Source: Umbelopsis isabellina (taxonomy: Eukaryota > Mucoromycota > Umbelopsidomycetes > Umbelopsidales > Umbelopsidaceae). From it: a stretch of 64,000 bases of DNA. The translations under genes and the position numbers were made by a program. This document shows positions 40,501 through 50,517 of the stretch, piece after piece. The notes beneath the pieces were generated by a model that saw nothing but the letters and a program-made list of their open reading frames with translations, was not told where the DNA came from and did not search any database. The stretch lies in NCBI GenBank assembly GCA_016758905.1, contig JAEPQZ010000014.1, positions 620,001-684,000 on the forward strand, in the 5' to 3' direction. Position 1 is the first letter of the stretch. Each line of letters begins with the position of its first letter.

Positions 40501-41327
40501 TTTCAAGCTGTTGCCCGTCTATACAGCCGCACTGCTAAGGTCAAAAGCATTACGTGGAGGTAAGTTACGGGACAGGACAAATGAAAAATCCTTTAAGCCC
40601 CCATTCTGACCCCCTCCGTTGTATGGATAGTGGGTCAAGATATCACCAGCGATATAAGAGTCGCTGATATGAAGTTAATAATGGGCCAAAGCCCTCGCGA
40701 GACTAGCATTCACCTATATCCACGAATATTCTCCCTACATAACACGGCTGATGATGTAAGTTGAAAATTAATCCGCGACTTTGCCTGCCCCGTTGGTATT
40801 TATTGTTGAACTGATCTCTGATATATCCAAAACTTCAGTTCTTCCATGGAGCTAGCCCAAAAACCATCAGAGCGTCTTATGAACGATTAGACCCGAAAGG
40901 AGCTTATATCCTAGACAATGGAGACTGTCTGTACTTATGGCTTGGTAGCAAAATCGAGTCGTCATTCTTGCAAGACGTGTTTGGCGTAGCAGATAAGAAT
41001 GAAATCGACATTCAAATGGTATAGTGATCTAAACAACGGTAGACTTGAAGAAACAAATCTAACACTTGTTTAAAATTGCAGGCAAATTTACCAAGTTTGG
41101 ATAATCGATTGTCCAAGCGTTTGCAAATCTTTATCACTGAGCTGAGGGCTTCGCATCCTAAATACCTTAAATTGAGAATAGTGCGACAAGAGATGGATCG
41201 CATTGAGTTTGAATTCGCTACCAACATGGCGGAGGATCGAAACGCTGAAGTACAGACCTATGTTGATTATATGTGTGTAATTCATCGCCAAATCCAGGAA
41301 GAGGTCAAAAAGACTAAATATTACTAG
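37537..41327 (+). CDS. SEC24: COPII coat cargo receptor SEC24
   Basis: Cargo-binding subunit of the COPII coat, working with Sec23 at ER exit sites. The N-terminus (MSVGNPPPPNNMNPNRPPF) is Pro/Gln-rich and disordered with poly-Gln and poly-Ala tracts (37875-37975). Then come the zinc-finger (PVRCTRCKAYINPWCIF, with CNICG, near 38670-38750), the trunk (ISHIFAIDVSFNAIKSG; RIGIITFDHSVHFYN), the beta-sandwich and helical parts (LPEAFKLLPVYTAALLRSKA), and the gelsolin-like domain (DNGDCLYLWLGSKIESS). About eleven exons. The C-terminal exon ends at TAG 41325-41327. The divergent promoter is shared with the FHA-domain gene. Identification is very sure; several exon joins were checked only by frame and conserved words. 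Confidence 0.95.
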
Positions 41328-42125
41328 TTTGCGATACCTGCGTTTTTGCTTGCATATTGCAGTCTGTATGGTTTTGTCTATGCATACTCCCAACGGAGCA
41401 GAGTTTATAAAATGTTTATATTAGATGGTAGCACCGCTTGAGAACTAAAAAAGAAAAACTTATACATCGCGCATATTAAATCAATGCTGGTCAAATTAAT
41501 CCCTAAATGCCAGTTATCAAATGAGATGTTTTTACTACTACATTTTATAAGACATGGGTGATCCTCCATAATGCTGCCATAAACTAAAGGAGCAAGCCAT
41601 ATAAGTATGCAACTCTTAATACTTTCCCGCTGGATCCCAATTGGGGAGCGTTACACTTTAGTTCAATTGTTCCGATGTTGAACAGTACCTCGGAATTCAT
41701 AAGCGAAAACTTTAAAGAACATACAGAATTGATGAGTGCCGAACATTTTAGTTCCTATAATGTTAATATAGACGCATATTATCCATCTTATAATATGGGA
41801 TGAGCATTTTTATTACCGTCCTCAAGAAGAAAAAATAAACATAGATAATCTCATTGTAATACCTCAACATTACTTATATTTAGGCAGTCAATGAGATCGC
41901 AGCCTTCTAATTCATAATGCTAATAAAATTACCCCGCAAAAATAGGAAGTGCAATTATGGTAATTGGTAGTACATATATGGCGAAAAGAGTTTAGTGCGA
42001 TCAAGTTCATTATATTGAAGCATTCGTTCGGAACAATAAGGTTACAAGATTCCGGCAGTGATACTCAGCATGCAAGATATAAAAAATGCATTGTCTTCCA
42101 ATGGGAAATTTCATCAGATTAAAGG
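41328..42125. other. Spacer upstream of the GH78-like gene
   Basis: 798 bp, AT-rich, with the SEC24 3' flank and the promoter of the secreted glycosidase. A TATAAAAAA box and an inverted CGGAA/TTCCG pair are listed separately. No coding frame. Confidence 0.4.
42029..42086 (+). promoter_or_regulatory. Putative promoter elements of the GH78-like gene
   Basis: TATAAAAAA at 42078-42086 lies about 40 bp before the ATG. Upstream, CGGAA (42029-42033) and TTCCG (42050-42054) form an inverted pair with 16 bases between, a CGG...CCG arrangement of the kind bound by Zn2Cys6 factors, though the spacing is longer than usual. Both are by-eye calls. Confidence 0.4.
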
Positions 42126-44177
42126 ATGCGTACTGTTCCGTTGATACTTGCTTGTGCTGTTGTCCCAGCCTTGGCCATACCAGAGGCTAATTGGCGTCAG
42201 TATGTACGCGCACCTTCATCCACGACTATATATCCCAAGAAAGTGCTGAGTACTCATGGCAATGTCACGAACGCACAAGGTCTTATTCAGAACCATGGCA
42301 TAGCAACTTTGAGCCGCCCCAGCACAAACGACACCGTTCCTTACATCGAGCTGGATTTTGGCATCAATATCGTTGGATTCCCAAAGATATCGTTTGCTGG
42401 TGCTTCAGACAACCATCCTGGTGTGCGTGTGTCTTTCTCAGAATCCACCGAGTATCTCTCCAACAGTTCTGATTTTACTCGCTCTGACAACGGCCAGACT
42501 ATCACACCTGGGTCAGATCAACATGCCGTTCCATCTGGTGCTAGCGATTGGGTCGATACATATGGTTGTCAGCACAATGGCACTCAAGTGTGCTCCGACG
42601 GCCTTCATGGTTTTCGCTATATGCGCATTGCACTGGATGCGTTGGATAAGGACGCACCCTATACCTCTCCTAACAGTACTGTTGACATCAAGTCAGTGTC
42701 ACTTAACTTCACAGCCTTCTTGGGAACCCCCGATACCTATACTGGATGGTTTCAATGCTCAGACGAGAAATTGAATCAATACTGGTTTGACGCTGCATAT
42801 ACCAATGAAATGGTCACTGATCATTTCCGTGCAACTGATGTTGATCCTCGCGATGCAGCCACTCCTACATTGGAAGGAAAACTCGTACTGTTCGATGGTG
42901 CCAAGCGTGATCGTGATCCATATATCGGCGATATTGCCGTTTCAGGTCGCACAGCATACTTGACTCACAACATTTCCGAAGCGGCCATGAATGTTCTTGC
43001 TGATATGGCTGATCATCAGCGATCTGATGGATGGATTCCACCTGCCAGTATCAATAACTACACATTGCCGCTCTTCGACTATGCCTTGTATTGGGTTACT
43101 ACTAGCTGGGATTATGTGTTGTATAACGGTGATATGGATTATGCCAAAACATACTATACTCATTTGACAAATGTTTTGGACAAGTTCTATGCTTCTGTGA
43201 CAGATGCCAAGAGTCTGCTTAACAAAGGCATGAAAGGAACTGATGGCTACGGGGACTATGCATTTTTGCCACGTACTGGCGAAGTCACTTATTATAATGC
43301 TTTGTATGTAGAAGCACTAAAGAATGCAGCGACTTGGGCAACCTCGTTGAAGGATACTACAAGCGCCGATCGGTGGACCAAGCGCGCCAGTGCAGTCAGC
43401 ACGGCCATCAATGCTCACTTGTGGGACGACTCTGTTGGCGCATATCTTGATACTTCCAATGCTACAGCCGGTGTTAGACATGCTCAAGACGGAAACAGTA
43501 TTGCTGTTATCGCTGGCGTTGCCAATGCTTCTAGAGCCAATTCATCTCTTGATTACATCTCTAAAAACATGCAGCAACCATATGGCAATGCTTTCTACGA
43601 TAGTGCGCTTCCCGGCGTGGACAATACTACTGAACGTGTTTACGCCTTTATCAGCTATTTTGAACTCCAAGCCCGCTTCCTTGCCAACCAGGCTAATTCC
43701 GCTCTTGAGGAAATTGATAGATTATATGGTTGGATGTCGTCGCAGGATCCTGGAGTGACTTACTGGGAAGGTATTGGCCCTGGCGGCAGTAAATACGAGC
43801 AATCATATACCTCACTTGCCCACGGTTGGTCTACAGGTGTCCTGCCTATACTTTCCAACTTTGTCCTCGGTATCATGCCAACTGGTCCAGGATTTTCAAC
43901 GTGGTCCGTCAAGCCTTATCCCGGCAACCTGGATTGGGCCAGTGGTCAAGTCGCCACTCCTCATGGACCCATTTCTGCTTCTTGGACACGCAGCTCCAAG
44001 TCGTTTGAGCTCGATATCACAGCACCAGCTGGCACTAAAGGCTTGATTGCCGTCCCTACTGGAAGTCATATTTTACTCAACGGCAGGCCGTTAGCTTCGG
44101 GAAGCTACCAAGTACAAGACGGATATGCTCAACTCAACGTCACTTCAGGAGGATCATACAAGATTCAGGTGAACTGA
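42126..44177 (+). CDS. Secreted alpha-L-rhamnosidase-like glycosidase (GH78-like, six-hairpin fold)
   Basis: Single-exon frame of 683 residues, one of the very few intronless genes here. A signal peptide opens the protein (MRTVPLILACAVVPALA). A beta-sandwich segment (PYIELDFGINIVGFPKISF, FRYMRIALDAL) precedes the alpha/alpha six-hairpin catalytic domain, with LVLFDGAKRDRDPYIGDIAVSG, the family-type loop that carries acidic catalytic candidates, ADHQRSDGWIPPAS, LFDYALYWVTTSWDYVLYNGD, and SSLDYI. A C-terminal beta domain (GPGFSTWSVKPYPGNLDWASG, VATPHGPISASWTR) is typical for rhamnosidase-like proteins. Many Asn-glycosylation sequons. Probably degrades plant or fungal glycans outside the cell; actual sugar specificity is not shown. 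The intronless state in an intron-rich neighbourhood suggests either horizontal transfer or intron loss (inference). Confidence 0.85.
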   Translation: MRTVPLILACAVVPALAIPEANWRQYVRAPSSTTIYPKKVLSTHGNVTNAQGLIQNHGIATLSRPSTNDTVPYIELDFGINIVGFPKISFAGASDNHPGVRVSFSESTEYLSNSSDFTRSDNGQTITPGSDQHAVPSGASDWVDTYGCQHNGTQVCSDGLHGFRYMRIALDALDKDAPYTSPNSTVDIKSVSLNFTAFLGTPDTYTGWFQCSDEKLNQYWFDAAYTNEMVTDHFRATDVDPRDAATPTLEGKLVLFDGAKRDRDPYIGDIAVSGRTAYLTHNISEAAMNVLADMADHQRSDGWIPPASINNYTLPLFDYALYWVTTSWDYVLYNGDMDYAKTYYTHLTNVLDKFYASVTDAKSLLNKGMKGTDGYGDYAFLPRTGEVTYYNALYVEALKNAATWATSLKDTTSADRWTKRASAVSTAINAHLWDDSVGAYLDTSNATAGVRHAQDGNSIAVIAGVANASRANSSLDYISKNMQQPYGNAFYDSALPGVDNTTERVYAFISYFELQARFLANQANSALEEIDRLYGWMSSQDPGVTYWEGIGPGGSKYEQSYTSLAHGWSTGVLPILSNFVLGIMPTGPGFSTWSVKPYPGNLDWASGQVATPHGPISASWTRSSKSFELDITAPAGTKGLIAVPTGSHILLNGRPLASGSYQVQDGYAQLNVTSGGSYKIQVN

Positions 44178-44470
44178 CTTACAACCAGTCTCTCCTACAG
44201 CATGGCTGATCCGGTTCTAATATTTAATAAAATGGTGAAAAGGGTTTACAATAAACAATATTTATATATGTTCTTTGCCCAATAAGTAGAAATTACTATC
44301 CTACTTGTCAAATGTGTTTTGGAGCTGGGTTGAACATGCTGAGACTCATTTATAAAAAAGGCATGTTGATTAGGAGCCGGCTATTATTTGTAACAAGTGA
44401 AAGCATTTCTATTAAATGCCTTTTGAACTGAGAGCTATCCTTTGCGCAGCTGTACCACCTACTTTTCGTA

Positions 44471-45521
44471 TCACGCTTTCATAGGAGCCTCAGCAGATAT
44501 TGGCAAACCGAATTCATCCACTTGCACGTTGCCCTAAAAACCAAAGGTGTGTCAACAAGGATAACAGCGCATAATTTGCAAAGTCATTAGAACTTACCTC
44601 TCCGTTCTCAGAGTGCAGACCACTGGGTATTTCTACATCATCTTGCAAGTAGGAAGGTACTTCTTCTTCCTCAAAGTTCAGATCGTCACCAAGAGCATCC
44701 AGTTCTGATATCCAACGTTAGATCGAAACTATGCTTCTCATATCATTCTCCCTTGATTGCCTTACCTGCTTCAAGGTCAGCTTCATCTACGTCGTCAGGA
44801 AGGTTATATGAGCGGCCAAGCGATTCTTGCACTTCATTAGCCTGTTCCATCAAATCCTCCATTTCATCCTGCAGAGCCTATATAACCAATACATTGTCAG
44901 AGTCCATATACTAAAACACATACACGAAGATGAACGTACATCTAATTTGTCAATATTGACATTCTTATATTGTTTCTTCATCTCTTTGTTGGCTTGCTGC
45001 ATAGCATCGACAGTGGTCATGACGTTTCGAAGATTATCATTCGTCATTTGAGCTTGCTCCATATTGAAGGACTGTTGTTGCAAGTTATCTCGTTGAGCTT
45101 CGTAACTACAAGAACATCAGTATATACAGCTTAGAAATAGTGGCATTTAGCGATGGAATACACGTACAGTTTGCGTTGCTTTAGGACTCGCAGTGCCTTT
45201 TGTTGGACGGATTTCTTACGAAGATAATGGTTCAGTTTCGATTGTTCGTCTTAGGTATGCAGCAAATAAACAAGTACCTTTGCTGGACCTTCTCTCATTT
45301 TCTTCATTTGGTCCCGGTATCTTGTAAGTTCTGCATCAAGTTTACGTATCTTGACCTCGATAGCATCCGACCTGACGTCGGTCTGAAAGCGTTGATTGAA
45401 ATATTAGGATCCGTGAGCAACTACAATGAGGGATAATATAAGATGGTTGCATTACCGATGATATTGCGTCTGTTAACGTTGGCTTTGGAGCCTTTTTCGA
45501 TGTGCCAAAGATTCTGTTCAT
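44471..45521 (-). CDS. VPS60: ESCRT-III subunit VPS60/CHMP5
   Basis: Late ESCRT-III protein that binds Vta1/LIP5 and helps Vps4 remodel membranes at multivesicular bodies. The start at 45519-45521 gives [20 protein letters not shown], the typical N-terminus; then [20 protein letters not shown], the coiled core [40 protein letters not shown], and [13 protein letters not shown]. The C-terminal half is acidic ([35 protein letters not shown]) and ends [15 protein letters not shown] at 44471. About seven short exons; the exon 1 donor is GTAATG. Identification is very sure. It precedes a 4.1-kb gene-free stretch. Confidence 0.94.
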
Positions 45522-48500
45522 GGAGCCAAGACAAATTGCAAAGGTGATCTCGTGTTCCAAGACTTTGGAAGTCATATTGCAGTTGCTGAGCTGAGTATGA
45601 GAAGTCACGTGCTGCCAGCCTTTGCCCACCAAAAGTCTTTATATCACCGTATGGCGACCAGAAAGACAAGATTGTGAGTGTCAAGTTGACGGATCCGTAG
45701 GATAATAGAGGTAATCGATACCATAAAAGTGCGCCAACAGTAACACTAATATATATCCCCAACTACAATTATGAGTTTGCTGCCAAGGTAAAGCATACTA
45801 AACACAAATTGAAGCATGAGGGACTAAATCAACAGGCGCTAAAATGAAGCAATAAAAATTAAACTATATTATGTAAATTTCGCAGAAATTGCATACAGAG
45901 GGAACAAGAACACTCTATAACAGACATATGTTTTCACTCATTTATTAACCTGAAACTAGGAACTACGGATCATGTTCGTGAGAGTCGAACTTGGAATCTA
46001 CAACCGTGCCCAATGTGAACCTGGAAAATTTACGACATCATTGAAATGCAAATTTCGAAGGGCATTAATGATGAACAGGTATAGCTCACACAGTAATAAA
46101 CTGTTTGCTTCTCTTTTTCATTCTAATGTATGCATGGAAGCAGAACATAACAATGAGGCTTTTGTTTACTGTGTTGTGGAGTTTGTAACACCAAACATTG
46201 GGTCTGTGCATGCGCATAGGAGGTAAAGTTCTTCAAGATGACAGGTATACACTACAATATATCCTTTGTGGTGAGGAAATTAAACTTCTACCTTGTCATT
46301 ATGTAATGAAAGCATAAGTTAAGTCAATCTAACGAGAAATGCAAAGCTGCAAAGGCAATAAATATATATCCTGGTAGTCGAAACTGCTGATAAAAGATAA
46401 AGTTTTAAAAGATATTCAACCACAATAGATTGTAAAAAAAATTGGCAAAAACTTAAGGAATGGAGGCGGTTTAGTCTACTCTGCATCTGTTCCGGTACCG
46501 TCAATGCCTTTGGAATCTGTGCATTAAGTTACATACTCCTCCACGCCCTAAGAAATGGTTTATCGCCCGGTGGCCAGCCAGACTCGACAAGAGATGTTGA
46601 TATACCGTAGCGTGTGCACTGGCTCTTGGTGCCCAAGATCTCAAGCCTTCCATTTTTTGGCGATTATCCGAAACAACATTTCCAGTTTATGAACTGACTT
46701 TTTTAAATCGAAAAAAATTATGGTATACGAACCTTTTGCGCATTTAATTGCACCAGATCAGTGATATAGTGTAAGCAATTTCAGGGACAAATGCTTGGTA
46801 GTTATATTCGAAAGTTTTGGCGTTTCTTGAAGATTTTCTCCATCTTTTCATTGGGATACAGCCCTTTGAAGACATGGATTTTCACCTTTGCATAAACGGT
46901 ATTATAAGATCATGAGCTTTTCATTGCATGAATATTTCCTTATTACCACGTAGTGAATAATGTGTTTCATAGCAGGTAAGCCATATAACAACAAGTTACC
47001 AATCAAATTGAACTCGTCGACTGACCAATATATGAACGAGTATATCGAATATGGCTCTTATGTATACAATTTCAAGCGAACCATGCAGGATAATCATTTA
47101 ATTTTATTTGCATTAGATATTCGCTGCATAGAAATCGTATTGTGCTCTCAAAACGGGATTTGATTGGGTGGGGTCAACGTCCTGTGTATCCGTTCTGTGC
47201 TTGGCCCTTCCTTTATTTTCTCAAAAGTGTCAGTACAAAGCTAAAGATATAGCATGATCTTTTTATCTTTCGTACAGAACAAAGCTTATATCGGTTAATA
47301 TCATATTTTTTTCCACCTATTACAAACTTGCCCTGGATTGACACCTATTCTTTTGATTTATCCGCCATTTTTTGCCCCACGACAAGAAAAGAATGACAGA
47401 TCGAATGATTTTAGCAGGAACTTGTGACCAGTCTGCCGGATGTTTGATCCAACTTTTTTCTCATCTGCTTGTGTTAGTTTTAACTTACGAAATAATGAAT
47501 GTATCTAGTGAAGCACTATTGCAATCTTCATCCATGGTGACGTAGACATCAGTTGGCAAAAGCCAAACACCGAAGGCGGTGGAAACACATATGTAGAGCT
47601 CAAATAGCAAAAAAAGCACATTGATCAGCTTTATGCTAATATGGGACAGCGGCATCACAAGCAAAGCTAAAACTGCTGAGATTTGACCTGATGTAAATAG
47701 GACGATATGATTACTACCAAGGCAATCTACCGATGTATGTATTGTAGGCAACGTTTGAATTGGTTAAGGGGCTACATAATGATTCATACTCTTATGTAGG
47801 GTAGTTTATTTAGACATCATTTTAATTTGATTCATATCTGTAACATTGAAAGCATTTCAATACTTGATCCATGCATATATGAGAAAGAACTTGCCCCAGT
47901 CCTGAATTACATAAATTCCTCGAAACGTGGGATATATATATAAATTGACTTTACAAAGAGTTTATAGAAGCAAATGAGATTCAAAAACTGAATCTGTCAG
48001 CTTTGGGATTCAATGTAAGCCAAAGTCCTTTGGTGATTGCCAGTAGCCTAGATGCTGAGCTGGTAAGATAATATTGAACGCATGCATACCCTGGAAGATA
48101 CAATAAATTTTGGGTACGATTTGACCACCGGAAGCAGAAGTGACTGCGTTTTTCTTATAAATCAATCTATGATTACGTGAAGTTATGGGTGATGCTATTA
48201 TCAGCATCCAGAAATGAAGCTATTGCGTATTTTCATATTGTTGTAGCCTGCAAATGACGATTTTTATCGTTCTTTTGGTTTATCCATTCAAAAACTTAAA
48301 ATGTCTAGCTAAATTCATAATTAGCTCTAGTTTTGCCTCTCATATGAAGTGTTGTCCTCATATAAGCTAGTAACTGGTTCGAGTCTACATTACACTTTGC
48401 TCATGATATTACAAAGTGTCATGTTTGTCGTTTTATCCCAAAAAACTCTAATATTTTTGATGTGTGGCGGTGTTTGGACCGATCAGGGTATATTTAGCCT

Positions 48501-49646
48501 TAGATGGAAATAACATAGAACATCCAAGGTGTTGGGTCTCGAGGGGTACAGGGCTTGAGCTTAAAATTTTGACAGCTGCATGAGCGATGAGACAACAGTG
48601 TAAGCGTACTACGCGTATCCAAAGACGCTTTATTCATGACTACAATATATAGCATTCAAAAGATAGTTTGACATACATTTGTCACGCTTTGTCATCGTGG
48701 TGAGTAATTACTTACCAAGATGCTCACATTCGCGATTCGCGTTCAGAGACTAGCTCCGACAGCAGCAAATGCACGTCTCTCCTGCCACAGTCAGAGCGCA
48801 CTGCTCTCTCTCGGTCATGGCAGTATCAACAGGTTGCGTCCAGCATGACGCAGCCTGACTTGACGCAAGTGCCTCAGCAGCTCTTGGCGCATGGAAGGCT
48901 GCTGGATTTGCCAGCCTCTCATGTTCCTGAAGCGGGCACATAGCATCACACCTGCCATGATTCTATTATTTTATATTCATTTTTTTAAAAGGGGGGGGGG
49001 CGAGAACTTTACACCAGGGAAGCTCGTCAGGAGACTCGGATGACTAGTATACCAAGCCTGTCGCCATGAGATACGGCAACGCGAGTTCTTCCCCGGATGA
49101 GTCTCGCCCATATTCGCCACTCGACAAGAGTCTTAACTACATAAGCCTCCGTGCGTCTCGTGACAGGATAGCGGTCAAACCATCCAACTCAGTGAGCAAG
49201 GCCCAGGGGGTAGGGGAGTCCACGAGGGCAAGTGTGTGATAAGGTACTTCGTTTGCCAGGACATGATGGCCTTTTATACTTTTCAAACGATAGTCACAGG
49301 ACTGCCGTCCTTACAATAAATCAAAAAATTTATGACGTCGACAGGACAATTCGCATAAACGCGACGCGAGTGGTTAATACTTCAATCCAGGGTAGGTAGA
49401 CGCAGGCTTGAGGCCAAGTGATGTTTCAAAAATTCAAATATATTCAACAAAGAACCATGCCATCTGGTATTACTACCAAATGGCAAGATGCAAATTTAAA
49501 GGGATAAGACAGGGATTTGTGAGATAATTCAGGGAGTGATACGCGACGGGGGGAAAGGTAGTTGAATACAGAACAGGGTCGTACTTCAATACAAATTCCT
49601 TTTATCCTTTATATGATGTATAAACAGACCGTAGAGAAAGTATAAT
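45522..49646. other. 4.1-kb gene-free stretch (largest in the window)
   Basis: Between the VPS60 start and the RPL12 stop I find no frame with recognisable homology. Most of it is AT-rich with scattered stops. Frames such as 45972-46226 (plus), 46960-47163 (plus) and 47485-47751 (minus) are short and unsupported. From about 48530 to 49430 base composition turns GC-richer and includes G10 at 48991-49000 (listed separately). No transposase or reverse-transcriptase words were seen. Possibly decayed repeat DNA or regulatory/structural DNA; undecided. Confidence 0.45.
48530..49430. other. GC-richer non-coding island
   Basis: The start word TGTTGGGTCTCGAGGGG and a GC-rich body contrast with the AT-rich flanks. 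It holds short inverted words (GAGACTC near 49032 and GAGTCTC near 49099) and a G10 run. A CAAGG directly before 48530 recurs at 49197-49201, but the intervening end is not a clean CA, so a solo LTR is not supported. Confidence 0.3.
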
Positions 49647-50341
49647 TTAGTTTTCCTAAAGGAAGTATGTTAGTATATCAAAAGTAAGCATTGGAGCATG
49701 CGAGTAATAGTAACTTACGGGAATCTCAACTTCGCCAGCGTCAATAGCATCACCGACGTCCTTGGGGTTTTGTCCATCAACAGTGCAGCCAACGCTGAAT
49801 GCTGTTCCCAAGATTTCCTTGACGGTGCCCTTAAGTTCACGAGCAAGAGACTTGTAGCGCATGATACGAGCAATTTCAATCACATCATCGATGGTGATAT
49901 TGCCGCTATGCTTAACTAGAAACAAAATAAAAAGAAAAACCAATTGTCAATACCTGCCTCGTTACAGTTGCTCAATAAACAGTAGTGTATAGCGTCCAAT
50001 TCCATATATCAAAATGATAACGCATTTGGCCATCTACTACAACACATACTGTTCTTTTCCTTCTTGCGGTCACGCGGGGGCTCCTTCAAAGCCTTGATAA
50101 CAAGGGATGAAGCAGAGGGAACAACAGACACTTGAGCTTGACGGTTCTGAATGGTGAGTTGGACAGTGACACGGAGACCCTTCCAATCAGCAGTTCCCTT
50201 GGCGATATCTTCACCAACCTTCTTTGGTGAAAGACCAAGGGGACCGATCTTAGGAGCGAGTGCACTGGAAGCACCAACTTCACCACCAGTTGCTCTGAGT
50301 GTGATGATCTTGACTTCGTTGGGATCGACCTTGGGTGGCAT
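49647..50341 (-). CDS. RPL12: 60S ribosomal protein L12 (uL11)
   Basis: Component of the ribosomal stalk base that binds 25S rRNA at the GTPase centre. Three exons: the first (ATG at 50339-50341) encodes [20 protein letters not shown], then [20 protein letters not shown] and the rest to KEKN; the second gives [20 protein letters not shown] and [20 protein letters not shown]; the third adds only E-N and the stop (49647-49655). The final exon of nine bases including the stop is notable. The product is about 165 residues, the normal length. Divergent from BMS1 with 176 bp between start codons. Confidence 0.96.
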
Positions 50342-50517
50342 GGTAGCAAATGTAGTTAAAGAGAATAAATTTCAACGGGGAAAAACTTTGCAAGGTTAAC
50401 AAATGTATAAGCCACATAGCAGTCACTCTTCTGGCTCTTTTTCCACTTTTTTTTTTTAATCTTTTCAGTAGCCGTCCCGCCATAAAGGTACTTAGCTTTT
50501 GCCTTCTGCTGATCATA
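50342..50517. promoter_or_regulatory. Bidirectional RPL12/BMS1 promoter
   Basis: Only 176 bp separate the divergent start codons of a ribosomal protein gene and a ribosome-assembly GTPase gene. A T12 tract near 50446-50457 (a typical nucleosome-excluding element) lies in the middle. No TATA box is evident. Confidence 0.65.

Noticed and set aside
45568-45762. Hydrophobic minus-strand frame upstream of VPS60 start
   Set aside because: Overlaps the leader of VPS60 in a different frame; explained by the real gene.
45970-46030. Segment looking like an inverted tRNA T-arm (GAGTCGAACTTGG)
   Set aside because: The flanking bases do not pair into a T stem or acceptor stem.
48365-48395. GGTTCGAGTCT word resembling a tRNA B box
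   Set aside because: No matching A box at the right distance and no cloverleaf can be drawn.
48525-49201. Possible solo LTR starting TGTTGGG with CAAGG repeats outside
   Set aside because: The 3' boundary does not end in CA, no polypurine tract or partner copy is seen; the 5-bp match can arise by chance.
49656-49943. Longer RPL12 frame reading through the last intron
   Set aside because: A clear donor (GTAAGT) and acceptor give the normal short uL11 C-terminus; the read-through is intronic.
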